From positions 1-54,958 of the forward strand of contig NZ_JABKKF010000016.1 of NCBI RefSeq assembly GCF_013166605.1: a stretch of 54,958 nt of DNA. Direction: 5' to 3'. This document shows, one piece after another, positions 17,803 through 25,992 of this stretch. This DNA comes from Xylanibacter muris (GTDB taxonomy: Bacteria; Bacteroidota; Bacteroidia; Bacteroidales; Bacteroidaceae). The notes under the pieces were generated by a model, which saw only the letters and a list, made by a program, of their open reading frames with translations, did no database searches and was not told where the DNA came from. A program made the position numbers and the translations under genes. The stretch's first letter is position 1. Each line of letters starts with the position of its first letter.

Positions 17803-18609
17803 TCAATATATTCGGCTGAACTCCATAATGTATAGCATCTGATATAGTATTCCGTCAATGCAGGAATGCCAACTTTGATGAAAATGACCATAGTACCAAT
17901 GGTTTATCGGATGGTTGTCGGTTTTAAGATGGTGCAGAAGCATATCCATCGTTTTCCGTTCAAATTGTATATCCTCAATCAATGAAGAATCGTTCTTAGC
18001 CCATTGGTAAAGGTCGCTTTTTGAGAACAGTTCACAATGTGATGGAGCGGTATGTGTGACAACTGTATCAATCAAGAAGTTTGCGCGGATGGTATTCAGC
18101 TTATCAGCATCATAAACAGGAGCTTCGTTCTTCCAATATAAATTGCGGGAAATATCGTTTTCTTGCGAATCGTTGAGATGGAGTCTGTATTTTCGTTTAT
18201 TCCATTCATTTATGCGATAGATACGGTCAATAGAGATAGCTCCACCTACACAAAGGATGGTATGATTACAAACTTGTAGAATGGAATAATCAGGAACTGC
18301 GATGAAGCGTTTGACATTGAACATTGCGCCATCAAAATAAGCAGGATTATCATGATTACCTCGCACAAACACAATCCAATTGTTAGCTTGGCTCATTCGC
18401 TTTGCATTTCGTCTAACCATCTGCTCATAGTACTCTTTCTTTTCGAAGCCGAAGCCGCAATCCCCGGCTACAATTAGTAAAGTGTCCGTAAGCTGATATT
18501 GGATACAGAGTTTGAACACCAACTGATTAAAGTCTCCATGAATGTCACCGGAAACAATAATTGTCTTGGCTTCGGGAAAAGATATTGAGAATATGCCGTT
18601 ATGATTCAT
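17803..18609 (-). CDS. Calcineurin-like metallophosphoesterase
   Basis: The product is 268 residues. All metal-site motifs are present in order: GDIHGD (about 20-25), GDCGFG (about 49-54), GNHDN (about 84-88), THTAPS near 188, and GHFHQ near 240. It has no signal peptide and should be cytosolic. The substrate cannot be told; relatives act on phosphoproteins or nucleotides. It lies downstream of a broken antitoxin gene in a place where a Fic toxin would be expected, on the same strand with a 54-nt gap. Confidence 0.75.
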   Translation of the reverse strand: MNHNGIFSISFPEAKTIIVSGDIHGDFNQLVFKLCIQYQLTDTLLIVAGDCGFGFEKKEYYEQMVRRNAKRMSQANNWIVFVRGNHDNPAYFDGAMFNVKRFIAVPDYSILQVCNHTILCVGGAISIDRIYRINEWNKRKYRLHLNDSQENDISRNLYWKNEAPVYDADKLNTIRANFLIDTVVTHTAPSHCELFSKSDLYQWAKNDSSLIEDIQFERKTMDMLLHHLKTDNHPINHWYYGHFHQSWHSCIDGILYQMLYIMEFSRIY

Positions 18610-18663
18610 TTTTTGATAGACTAATTCTATTGTTTTCTTAACTGTACAATTCGATAGTTTATG

Positions 18664-18885
18664 TTACTTCTTTTTATAGTATTCGTCAATCAATCGGCTT
18701 ACTTCGTCCATTGAAATTTCTCCTTCGATATGCTTACGGGCAGTTTCGATAAGAAAGTTAGATATGCGCAGATTGTCAACGGCTTGTAATCCTATAGATG
18801 CTCTCCACAATTTGGCTCGTTCACGCTTTTCCAAATCTTCGCTATTTAGGTATTCTTATAATGTTTTGTTAAATGCTATTCGCAT
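18664..18885 (-). pseudogene. VbhA-family antitoxin with nonsense codon
   Basis: Read on the minus strand from ATG 18885, the frame gives MRIAFNKTL, a TAA at codon 10, then EYLNSEDLEKRERAKLW and, further on, ARKHIEGEISMDEVSRLIDE, ending 18664. The C-terminal helix set ending GEIS.(D/E)E is that of VbhA-type antitoxins, which block Fic AMP-transferase toxins. A CAA-to-TAA change would explain the stop. No ATG follows it in frame (a TTG exists). It starts 4 nt after the stop of the upstream gene, so the two form an operon. No Fic gene with its HPFx(D/E)GN motif is present in the window. Confidence 0.6.
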
Positions 18886-18889
18886 GAAA

Positions 18890-19288
18890 TCACTCAAAAT
18901 ATTTCCTTAAATAATCTTCTTGATATTCATTAAGCTCTTTGAATTGTGAGTGGCGATTAATACCTAATTCTTCAAGGATGTCTAATGATAATTCATCTCC
19001 CATATACATTGTTGCTGTTGGAATGAGTTTATAACAGTCGTTATCTGCCTTGAATGGAGTAATCCAACAAGAGCTGTCTTCACGAGCACAACTAATATCA
19101 ACCACTTCAAGACGAAAGCGTATTTGATAATGACCTTTACCTATGAGATAAAGATAACATATATCTCCAACTTGTAGATTTTTGTTACGAGCCTTTTTCC
19201 AGTAAGCACATCCCAGTGTTTGAATACTCTTTACATGATCAATCATGCTCTCTTTTCCTTTTAGTAAAAATATTCGTATTGATTTCAT
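18890..19288 (-). CDS. EVE/PUA-like domain protein
   Basis: The product is 132 residues. The arrangement LGCAYWKKARNKNLQVGDI, CYLYLIGKGHYQIRFRLEV and a later CWITPF resembles the EVE branch of the PUA-like fold, which binds modified bases and is common in restriction and antiphage loci. I recognise the pattern, not a named family, so the call is tentative. The start may be ATG 19288 or the internal ATG 42 nt on. It is the first gene of a minus-strand run with the broken antitoxin and the phosphoesterase. Confidence 0.45.
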   Translation of the reverse strand: MKSIRIFLLKGKESMIDHVKSIQTLGCAYWKKARNKNLQVGDICYLYLIGKGHYQIRFRLEVVDISCAREDSSCWITPFKADNDCYKLIPTATMYMGDELSLDILEELGINRHSQFKELNEYQEDYLRKYFE

Positions 19289-19396
19289 AACTAACGTGAA
19301 TTCGACGAATTATACTCATCTTTAAATTTGGTGATTAGCGAATCTTTTGGTAACTTTATAGTGCAGAATTACAAAGTATTATAAACAATAGTCGCT

Positions 19397-19945
19397 ATGC
19401 TCACCGATGACAAAGTTAATGAATTATTTTGTATGTCCAATGACTTTTGTAAGTTTTTTGATGTCATGTTGGAAAAATATACGTTAAAATCAGATAGGAA
19501 ACGCCGTTATCACCGTAAGTCAACCCTGTCAAAAGCAGAAATCATGCTGATAATGATACTGTTTCATGACTCAGGCTATCGTTGTCTGAAACATTATTAT
19601 TTGGAAAAAGTATGCAAACATCTGCGCCATCTTTTTCCGAAAGTTGTCTTGTACAATTGTTTTGTGGAACTTGAAAAATAGGTAGCCCTCCCTTTGTCCC
19701 TGTTCATCAAGAAGATGCTGCTTGGAAAATGTACAGGTATAAGTTTCGTTGACAGCACACCTCTGAGAAGGTATGCAGGAATCAAAGGATACATATCCAT
19801 AAAGTATCCAAGGGAATTGCCCAAAGAGGCAAATGCTCCATGGGATGGTTCTTCGGATTCAAACAGCATCTGATTTGTAACGAGAAAGGAGAATTGTCAT
19901 TTCTGGTTTTTGTTCCGGCACATCGAGATGAGATTATTCCGAATA
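19397..19945 (+). pseudogene. IS982-family transposase remnant
   Basis: ATG 19397 opens MLTDDKVNELFCMSNDFCKF, followed by RRYHRKSTLSKAEIMLIMIL and CKHLRHLFPKVV, the N-terminal half of Bacteroides IS982 transposases. TAG at 19679-19681 interrupts ELEK-VALPLSLFIKK. After it the frame gives GISFVDSTPLR with the first catalytic Asp, then shifts, with remnants of GKCSMGWFFGFK in another frame. The 3' half with the remaining DDE residues is missing or scrambled after about 19945. Inverted-repeat ends could not be identified. Confidence 0.75.
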
Positions 19946-20070
19946 GGTCTCTGACAAACCGTTACTTTTGTACACGTGTGTGACATACTGTTTAATATTT
20001 AGAGTTTTACATTTGTTTGGTGCAAAGGAATATGGTGATTCAATGGTGGCAACATTCACCGATAAATAAC

Positions 20071-20776
20071 TTATTCAATCTTTGGGGCTGCAAGTAGCTT
20101 ATCCAATTCAGATTTGGAGATAAGCGTGTATTTGCCTTTCTTGACCTTAGGAATATTATGATACTTCGCATAATGATAGAGTTGGTCACGAGTAAGATTG
20201 AACTTCTCCATCGCTTCGGCTACCGTATAATACTGCGGTTCTTTGGGTGTAGTCACACCTTTGGCTATATCCACATGCTTCTTGGAATAGTACACCATGA
20301 TACCTTCTTTCTTCTTCGGAATGGCATTCTTGGAAACGAAAGTGTAGATGGTGGATAAGGTCATACCGAATTTATCCTGCATTTCTTGGGTGCTATACCA
20401 TTCGGTAATGTCGGGATTCGGGGCTTTCTTGGCAAAGTAAGCATCCATGTGCTTCTTGCTCCAGTAAGTCTTGCCACGATTGAAAGTCCGAGGTATGTTA
20501 TGCTTCTTGGCTATCGCAAATATCCATGATTCATTTACATGGTATTTCTCTTTCACTTAGGCTGTGGTGTAGAAGACGGTGATGGGGGCTTTCTCTTTTG
20601 GTTGTCTGTCCTCTGAACAATAAAGTCTGTCATATCTTCTATGTTAACTTTGCGAACAAGGGTTTTCCTTTCAAATCGGATTACCTTCATTACGCCATTG
20701 CGGATATAGCGATATATGGAAGTGCGTCCGATATCTAATAATTCGGCTACTTCTGATGGGGTGTCGATTCACTCAT
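20071..20776 (-). pseudogene. Excisionase-like multi-HTH protein of a mobile element, broken
   Basis: The gene reads leftward from ATG 20776. The first part, EVAELLDIGRTSIYRYIRNG, is a MerR/excisionase-type helix-turn-helix; three further HTH repeats follow (YHVNESWIFAIAKKHNIP, MTLSTIYTFVSKNAIP and FNLTRDQLYHYAKYHNIP). Three lesions break it: a missing A near 20767 (MSE-IDTPSEVAEL needs GAAATC), a frame change between about 20600 and 20635, and TAA at 20559-20557 inside FYTTA-VKEKYHV. Such proteins are found on Bacteroides integrative elements. With the integrase gone, this is the last sign of one. Confidence 0.65.
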
Positions 20777-20814
20777 TTTATTTATCCGTTTATTTCGCCA
20801 AATCTGTTTCATCG

Positions 20815-20841
20815 CGTACCACCACGTACCATGACGTACCA
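20815..20841. repeat. Three CGTACCA repeats at 10-bp spacing
   Basis: CGTACCA occurs at 20815-20821, 20825-20831 and 20835-20841, exactly one helical turn apart, upstream of the broken HTH gene. This fits a cooperative binding site for an excisionase, integrase arm domain or regulator. Confidence 0.6.
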
Positions 20842-20952
20842 GTGTATCCACGACCTTTCCGACCTAAAATCGGAGAGTAACAAGCGAGCAATAAATACGG
20901 TACAAAAATGAGCTGAAAAAGCCCTATAAATGATAACCATCGCTTATAAGGC

Positions 20953-20983
20953 TAAAAAGAAAGGCGCTCAAAATGAACGCCTT
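20953..20983 (-). terminator. mnmE terminator
   Basis: The stem AAGGCG/CGCCTT with an inner TCA/TGA (20961-20983, one C-A mismatch) is followed on the minus strand by TTCTTTTT. It lies 43 nt past the mnmE stop. Confidence 0.7.
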
Positions 20984-21025
20984 AATAATCATTGATGATA
21001 TATGCTAATCGTTGGTAATCACCAT

Positions 21026-22486
21026 TTACTTGCCCACGCAAAAATTCTTGAAGATATTACCTAAGACTTCGTCTGTGGTAATTTCACCGCCTGTGATTTC
21101 TGACAGGTGGGAAAGGCATTCACGGAGATCTTGGCTGATGAGGTCACCTGGGATATTCAAACAAAGACCCTCGTTGACACGGTGGATGGAATCATTAGCC
21201 CGTGAGAGTGCTTCAAAGTGGCGTATGTTTGTTACGATAACATCATTTGGAGATATTGATGTACCTGTAAGAGAAACAAGAAGTTTTTTAAGTTCTGTGA
21301 TACCTTTTCCTGTTTTGGCTGAAATACTTATTGTATTTGTAGAAGCTGTGATTCCGGTAAAGTGGGAGATTACGTTTATGTAGTTCTGGGCATTTTCAGG
21401 AACAAGATCTGTTTTATTATAGACAATGATAAGCTTTTTGTCATTGCAAAGCTTACTTATTTTTGAAAATAATTCCGTGGTACGATTCTGCGAATCGGTA
21501 GAGTCTATCAGTAAAAGCACGATCTCCGCTTGGCATATTTTTTTAAATGTACGTTCTATGCCAATACTCTCTATTGTGTCTGTTGTCTCACGTATTCCGG
21601 CCGTATCTATAAAGCGGAAGGTGAATCCGGATATGTTCACAGTGTCTTCAATTACATCTCGTGTTGTTCCATGTATATCACTTACGATTGCCCGTTCCTC
21701 ACCCACAAGTGTATTTAAAAGTGTGGATTTTCCTGCATTTGTTTCACCGATGATTGCCACAGGAATTCCGTTTTTAATGGCATTGCCAAGCCTAAAAGAC
21801 TGCATCAGACCGGTTATTAATTTCTCTATTTTCAATGATATTGCATGCAACTCCTTCCGGTCGGCAAATTCAAGTTCCTCATGATCAGAGAAATCCAGTT
21901 CTAATTCCATTAATGATGTCAGATGAAGCAGTTTATCACGCAATGCAGCCAATTCCTTACTGAAAGTTCCACGCATTTGATTCATAGCAAGTCGGTGTGT
22001 TGATTCAGATGTAGATGCAATCAAATCTGCAACGGCTTCTGCCTGACTTAAATCCATTTTCCCATTGACAAAAGCACGCTGTGTATACTCTCCCGGTTTA
22101 GCCAAACGACATCCGTTGTCTATCAGCAGTGCTATTATTTGCTGCATGATGTATGATGATCCGTGACAAGAAATCTCTACAGAATTCTCGCCTGTATATG
22201 AGTGAGGTGCATGAAATATGCTGACAAGCACTTCATCTATCAATTCATAGTTCTTTCCATTTGTATTTTTACAACATTGGTCATTGGATTTTGAAGATAA
22301 TAAAGGCTTTCTTATTTGCCCGAATGCGATGGTATAAGGTTTTCTTTCTGCTAAAGGTAAATTATTACCGACAGGAAAAAAAATCCTGTCGGTAATTGCT
22401 ATTGAATGATATCCTGAAATGCGTATTATGCCAATGGCACCGCCTTGAGCCGTCGCAATGGCACAAATTGTATCGCTTATGTTCAT
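21026..22486 (-). CDS. mnmE: tRNA uridine-5-carboxymethylaminomethyl GTPase MnmE
   Basis: The product is 486 residues, starting MNISDTICAIATAQGGAIGI. The N-terminal folate-binding domain (about 1-125) is followed by a helical domain interrupted by a GTPase: P-loop GETNAGKST, switch GTTRD, DTAG and NKTD. It ends FCVGK, whose cysteine is the conserved C-terminal one. With MnmG it modifies the wobble uridine of several tRNAs in the cytosol. The 3' end of this gene is a known landing site for genomic islands in other bacteria (SGI1 in Salmonella), and a remnant island lies right beyond it here. Confidence 0.95.
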   Translation of the reverse strand: MNISDTICAIATAQGGAIGIIRISGYHSIAITDRIFFPVGNNLPLAERKPYTIAFGQIRKPLLSSKSNDQCCKNTNGKNYELIDEVLVSIFHAPHSYTGENSVEISCHGSSYIMQQIIALLIDNGCRLAKPGEYTQRAFVNGKMDLSQAEAVADLIASTSESTHRLAMNQMRGTFSKELAALRDKLLHLTSLMELELDFSDHEELEFADRKELHAISLKIEKLITGLMQSFRLGNAIKNGIPVAIIGETNAGKSTLLNTLVGEERAIVSDIHGTTRDVIEDTVNISGFTFRFIDTAGIRETTDTIESIGIERTFKKICQAEIVLLLIDSTDSQNRTTELFSKISKLCNDKKLIIVYNKTDLVPENAQNYINVISHFTGITASTNTISISAKTGKGITELKKLLVSLTGTSISPNDVIVTNIRHFEALSRANDSIHRVNEGLCLNIPGDLISQDLRECLSHLSEITGGEITTDEVLGNIFKNFCVGK

Positions 22487-22514
22487 TAGATTATATACTT
22501 ATATATAATATCGA

Positions 22515-23396
22515 TTATATTCTGTCAAGTACCAGTCTTATCAAACTGTCTATATGATTCTTGTATCCAGTATTGGCTTTTCCTGCCCTGCGGTTTGCTA
22601 TAACCATGCATACCGTTGTTGCCTTATGTCCCATTAGTTTTGCAAGACCAGCCAATGCGGAACTTTCCATTTCATAATTTGTTATGCAGCGTCCATTAAA
22701 TTCGAAGCTTTCCACTTTTTCATTTTGACGCGGATCGGCAAGAGGTATGCGTAACTGACGTCCTTGTGGTCCGAAGAAGCCTCCGCACGCAACAGTTATT
22801 CCACGTACCATATCATTTTGTGCTATTCTTTTGACCAACTCCTCGTCCGCGTCAATAACGTATGGAGCTGGGGCACAGATATTTCCTGTCCATCCAAGAT
22901 GATTAAGCAATGCACGTTCCATAGTAAGGTTGCATACCGAATTTCGGCCTTCATAAAAATTTAGCAGACCATCGAAACCAATAGATGTCTCTGAACAAAT
23001 AAATGTACCTTCTTGAGTGTGCATTTGTAATCCTCCGCATGTTCCTATACGTACTATCTCCAATTGCCGATGGTTCTCTTTTTCTGTTCTGGTCTCGAAA
23101 TCGATATTGGCCAATGCATCTATTTCATTCATCACAATATCAATATTGTCACATCCGATACCAGTGGAAGTTACCATTATGCGTTTTCCACAATATGTTC
23201 CTGTCACAGAATGGAATTCCCTGCTTTCCACTTCATTTTCAATGGTATTAAAATGCGAGCTAACTAATGCTACACGTCCAGGGTCACCAACAAGAATAAT
23301 TTTGTCTGCAAGGTTTTCGGGTTTCACATGTAGATGGAAAATACTTCCATCAGAGTTTATAATCAGTTCTGATTCTGCGAAATACTTTTTCATCAT
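22515..23396 (-). CDS. Nucleoside phosphorylase (uridine phosphorylase type)
   Basis: The product is 293 residues of the PNP/UDP phosphorylase family. It shows ILVGDPGRVALVS (phosphate site) near residue 34, GTCGGLQ in the centre, NYEMESSALAGLA for ribose and base contact, and a C-terminal helix. It would cleave uridine or a related nucleoside with phosphate. The start MMKKYF offers two adjacent ATGs. It lies 28 nt upstream of mnmE on the same strand and may be co-transcribed with it. Confidence 0.8.
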   Translation of the reverse strand: MMKKYFAESELIINSDGSIFHLHVKPENLADKIILVGDPGRVALVSSHFNTIENEVESREFHSVTGTYCGKRIMVTSTGIGCDNIDIVMNEIDALANIDFETRTEKENHRQLEIVRIGTCGGLQMHTQEGTFICSETSIGFDGLLNFYEGRNSVCNLTMERALLNHLGWTGNICAPAPYVIDADEELVKRIAQNDMVRGITVACGGFFGPQGRQLRIPLADPRQNEKVESFEFNGRCITNYEMESSALAGLAKLMGHKATTVCMVIANRRAGKANTGYKNHIDSLIRLVLDRI

Positions 23397-23444
23397 TTTG
23401 ATTTTTAGTCTTAAAGATTTATTTTATCATATAATATGAATAAT

Positions 23445-24626
23445 TCACTTTTTTCCAAGTGCTTTATTCTCGGCATTTCTTATATTTTTTTCTGTTTTCA
23501 ATATTTCGGATTCTATTAATTCACATAATTGTTCACTTTTAAGAATATCTGCTTTTAATGCCGTCCTTTCGCTGTTTCCTGCTTTCATATAATATTTGCG
23601 GGCCTTACTGAGAGCATCGGAAAGTTTCTTATGTTGTTCTTGTTTTCTTTGGAGTTCGATAAACATTCTCATTCCCTCTTCGGTTTTAAAATCAGCAAGA
23701 TCCTTATAAGTTATCTTATCATTTATTATGAACGTAAATCCTACTTTTGCGGCATTCATTTTTTTCAAGCGATTGGGTATTTCTTTTATTCTTGCCAATG
23801 CCTGTTTTCGTTCACCGCCTTTTCCCCAAGTTTCAGAGATTGATGTGAGTTTCGAAAAACGTTCTATCTGTTCACTACTATATTCTTCAATACTATATGT
23901 CTGTCTTGTTTCTGAAGGAATAAATGTATATATGCATACTTTGTTTTCATCTTGGCCTCTGTCTGTGGCAAACCATCCGATATTGGCATATTCGTCTATT
24001 GCGTACATATAGTCATTGGCTGTAGAATTGAATGGCATGCCGATATTTTCAGGTTTTAGGAATTTGCCTGTCTCAGAATCGAATCTTGTGACAAAAATAT
24101 CAAATCCGCCAATGCTTTCATTTCCTTTTGCTGCAAAGTACAATGTTGTCCCGTCTGCCATCATGAAAGGATAATTGATGCTTGTTATGTCAAGGTCTTC
24201 ATCCAACCCCTTTAGCTTTTCCGGTTTTGTCCAATTGCCATCAAAGTAATCACTGGTATAAAGTTTCATTGTTCCTGCAGTGTCAACTATCATCGAATAA
24301 TAGCATTTGTCTCCTAATTCATTTATGTATGCAAATGCATCCGGATGTTTTTTTGAATTAAACAAATCATTATATCTGCCTATTTTTCCTGCTTCAGGAT
24401 TGAGTAGATATTCTTTCAAGAAATCATTTCTGTTTACAACAATACTGTCTACGACAATTATTTTCTGTGTAGCCTCAGTCATTAATTTTATTTTCTGTTC
24501 TGCCGCATTGTCTACAGTGGCAATTTTATCTTTTGCTTTTTTTGTCTGTATACGTTTCTTCTGCGCAGATGCGGCAATGCCAATTAATAAAAGTACTATG
24601 ATTATAAATATATTTTTTACTCTCAT
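23445..24626 (-). CDS. Secreted PD40/WD40-like beta-propeller protein
   Basis: The product is 393 residues with a signal peptide (MRVKNIFIIIVLLLIGIAASAQ). Propeller blades with PD40-type patterns follow: YPFMMADGTTLYFAAKG and GGFDIFVTRFD, then NDYMYAIDEYANIGWFATDR. The C-terminal 120 residues are charged and probably helical (ELQRKQEQHKKLSDALSKAR). Proteins of this type are periplasmic or outer-membrane associated in Bacteroidetes; the function is unknown. A strong promoter lies 37 nt upstream. Confidence 0.65.
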   Translation of the reverse strand: MRVKNIFIIIVLLLIGIAASAQKKRIQTKKAKDKIATVDNAAEQKIKLMTEATQKIIVVDSIVVNRNDFLKEYLLNPEAGKIGRYNDLFNSKKHPDAFAYINELGDKCYYSMIVDTAGTMKLYTSDYFDGNWTKPEKLKGLDEDLDITSINYPFMMADGTTLYFAAKGNESIGGFDIFVTRFDSETGKFLKPENIGMPFNSTANDYMYAIDEYANIGWFATDRGQDENKVCIYTFIPSETRQTYSIEEYSSEQIERFSKLTSISETWGKGGERKQALARIKEIPNRLKKMNAAKVGFTFIINDKITYKDLADFKTEEGMRMFIELQRKQEQHKKLSDALSKARKYYMKAGNSERTALKADILKSEQLCELIESEILKTEKNIRNAENKALGKK

Positions 24627-24662
24627 CTTATTCAGATTGCAATATTACTACTATAATTTGTA

Positions 24663-24693
24663 CAAAGATAATGTAATTTACAGAAAGGGCAAA
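24663..24693 (-). promoter_or_regulatory. Promoter of the propeller-protein gene
   Basis: On the minus strand TTTG (24693-24690), a 19-nt spacer and TATCTTTG (24670-24663) match the Bacteroidetes consensus exactly. Confidence 0.75.
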
Positions 24694-24826
24694 ACAAAAA
24701 CACTTTTTTCTTTAATGTATAGAAACTTTATATACCTGTTTTATTTTAATATTATACAAGTATATCTTTTTATAGACAGATTCATTAATCATATATAAAA
24801 ATTTATGATGCTTATTGGTGAAACAA

Positions 24827-25561
24827 TTACAGTTCTATTAGTTTTCCGGCAGCCTCCAATGCATTCCACATGGAGTATCTTGCTTCCGGATTTATTTTTT
24901 CTATCGTATTGAAAATATCCCGCATATTTGTACGATGAGACTCTTTTTCAAACGGACAAAGCTTTTTTTGTTTCTCATACCCCTTCATTTCTGCATATTG
25001 GGATATGTCAGTTTCTGATACGAGACACAATGGTCTTATGATTGCCAGAGGTATTTTTTTCATTTGAAGCTTGACCGGCATTGTTGAAAACTGACCTTGG
25101 AAGAACTGGTTCATCATAGCTGTGTGTATAATATCATCCATGTGATGTCCCAATGCAATTTTATTGCATCCAAGTTTCTGTGCTAAATTGAATATTTGTT
25201 TTCTTCTATACCATGAGCATAAAAAGCATATCGGTTTGCCGGAATTTTCAGAGAAATCAAAATGTGTGGCTATGACATGTAAAGGAATACCATATCCATC
25301 GGCAAAGCTTTTTAAATATGAAGTGTCGCTTTGATAATTAACATTATCCATACGTATATGTACAGCTTCCGCCTTGAAATATGGGTTGTGTATCTTCATT
25401 CTGCGTCCAAGCATCTCAAGCATACACAATGAATCCTTACCTCCAGACAATGCTATGAGAATATTATCTCCGTCTTGAATTAAATTGTATTGGTAAATGG
25501 CTTTTTGAAAACGACTTATAATCTTTTTCTCAAGTTTTTGTTCAAATGTAGGATATGGCAT
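24827..25561 (-). CDS. TtcA-like tRNA 2-thiolation protein
   Basis: The product is 244 residues. The PP-loop reads ALSGGKDSLCML (about 37-48), the first cysteine pair is CFLCSWYRR, and GHHMDD and LCPFEKESH follow. This is the layout of TtcA, which uses an iron-sulfur cluster to thiolate cytidine 32 of tRNA. A second TtcA-like subgroup has other substrates, so the gene symbol is left open. The next gene upstream, a small membrane protein, ends 48 nt before this start. Confidence 0.8.
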   Translation of the reverse strand: MPYPTFEQKLEKKIISRFQKAIYQYNLIQDGDNILIALSGGKDSLCMLEMLGRRMKIHNPYFKAEAVHIRMDNVNYQSDTSYLKSFADGYGIPLHVIATHFDFSENSGKPICFLCSWYRRKQIFNLAQKLGCNKIALGHHMDDIIHTAMMNQFFQGQFSTMPVKLQMKKIPLAIIRPLCLVSETDISQYAEMKGYEKQKKLCPFEKESHRTNMRDIFNTIEKINPEARYSMWNALEAAGKLIEL

Positions 25562-25609
25562 GTTTCTTTAACCGCAACAATGTTTTAAGATGTCAGTCAT
25601 AATGAATTA

Positions 25610-25978
25610 TCACTTCATAAAGACAAGGTATACAGCACAGATAATCAAAAAGAAAGCCAGGATATGATTCCAATGCAGACTTTGCCCTTGGAACATGATA
25701 TTTGCAATTATGGCAAATACTCCGAGGCTGATACATTCTTGAATAACTTTCAACTGAACAAGGTTAAACGGGCCTCCATTTCCAATGAATCCCATTCTGT
25801 TTGCAGGTACCTGACAACAATATTCAAAAAATGCAATTCCCCAAGAGAAGAAAATGATGCCGATTAAAGGCCAACGTGACGAAATGCCAGTTTCCTGCAA
25901 TTTCAGATGCCCATACCAGGCAAGTGTCATAAACACATTGCTTAGTATGAGCATTATTATCGTATACAGTCCGTTCAT
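25610..25978 (-). CDS. DUF486 small membrane protein (DMT-like)
   Basis: The product is 122 residues with four hydrophobic helices, as in DUF486 proteins related to small drug/metabolite transporters. Marks are NVFMTLAWYGHLK in helix 1, FEYCCQVPANRMG between helices 2 and 3, and QLKVIQE before helix 3. The function is unknown. It ends 14 nt downstream of the fused oxidoreductase start region on the same strand order, so co-transcription with that gene is likely. Confidence 0.75.
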   Translation of the reverse strand: MNGLYTIIMLILSNVFMTLAWYGHLKLQETGISSRWPLIGIIFFSWGIAFFEYCCQVPANRMGFIGNGGPFNLVQLKVIQECISLGVFAIIANIMFQGQSLHWNHILAFFLIICAVYLVFMK

Positions 25979-25992
25979 TTAAAAGAAACAGA

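Noticed and set aside
17623..17835. 70-codon plus-strand frame between mrr and the phosphoesterase
   Set aside because: It consists largely of the repeat region and overlaps the phosphoesterase 3' end; there is no recognisable product.
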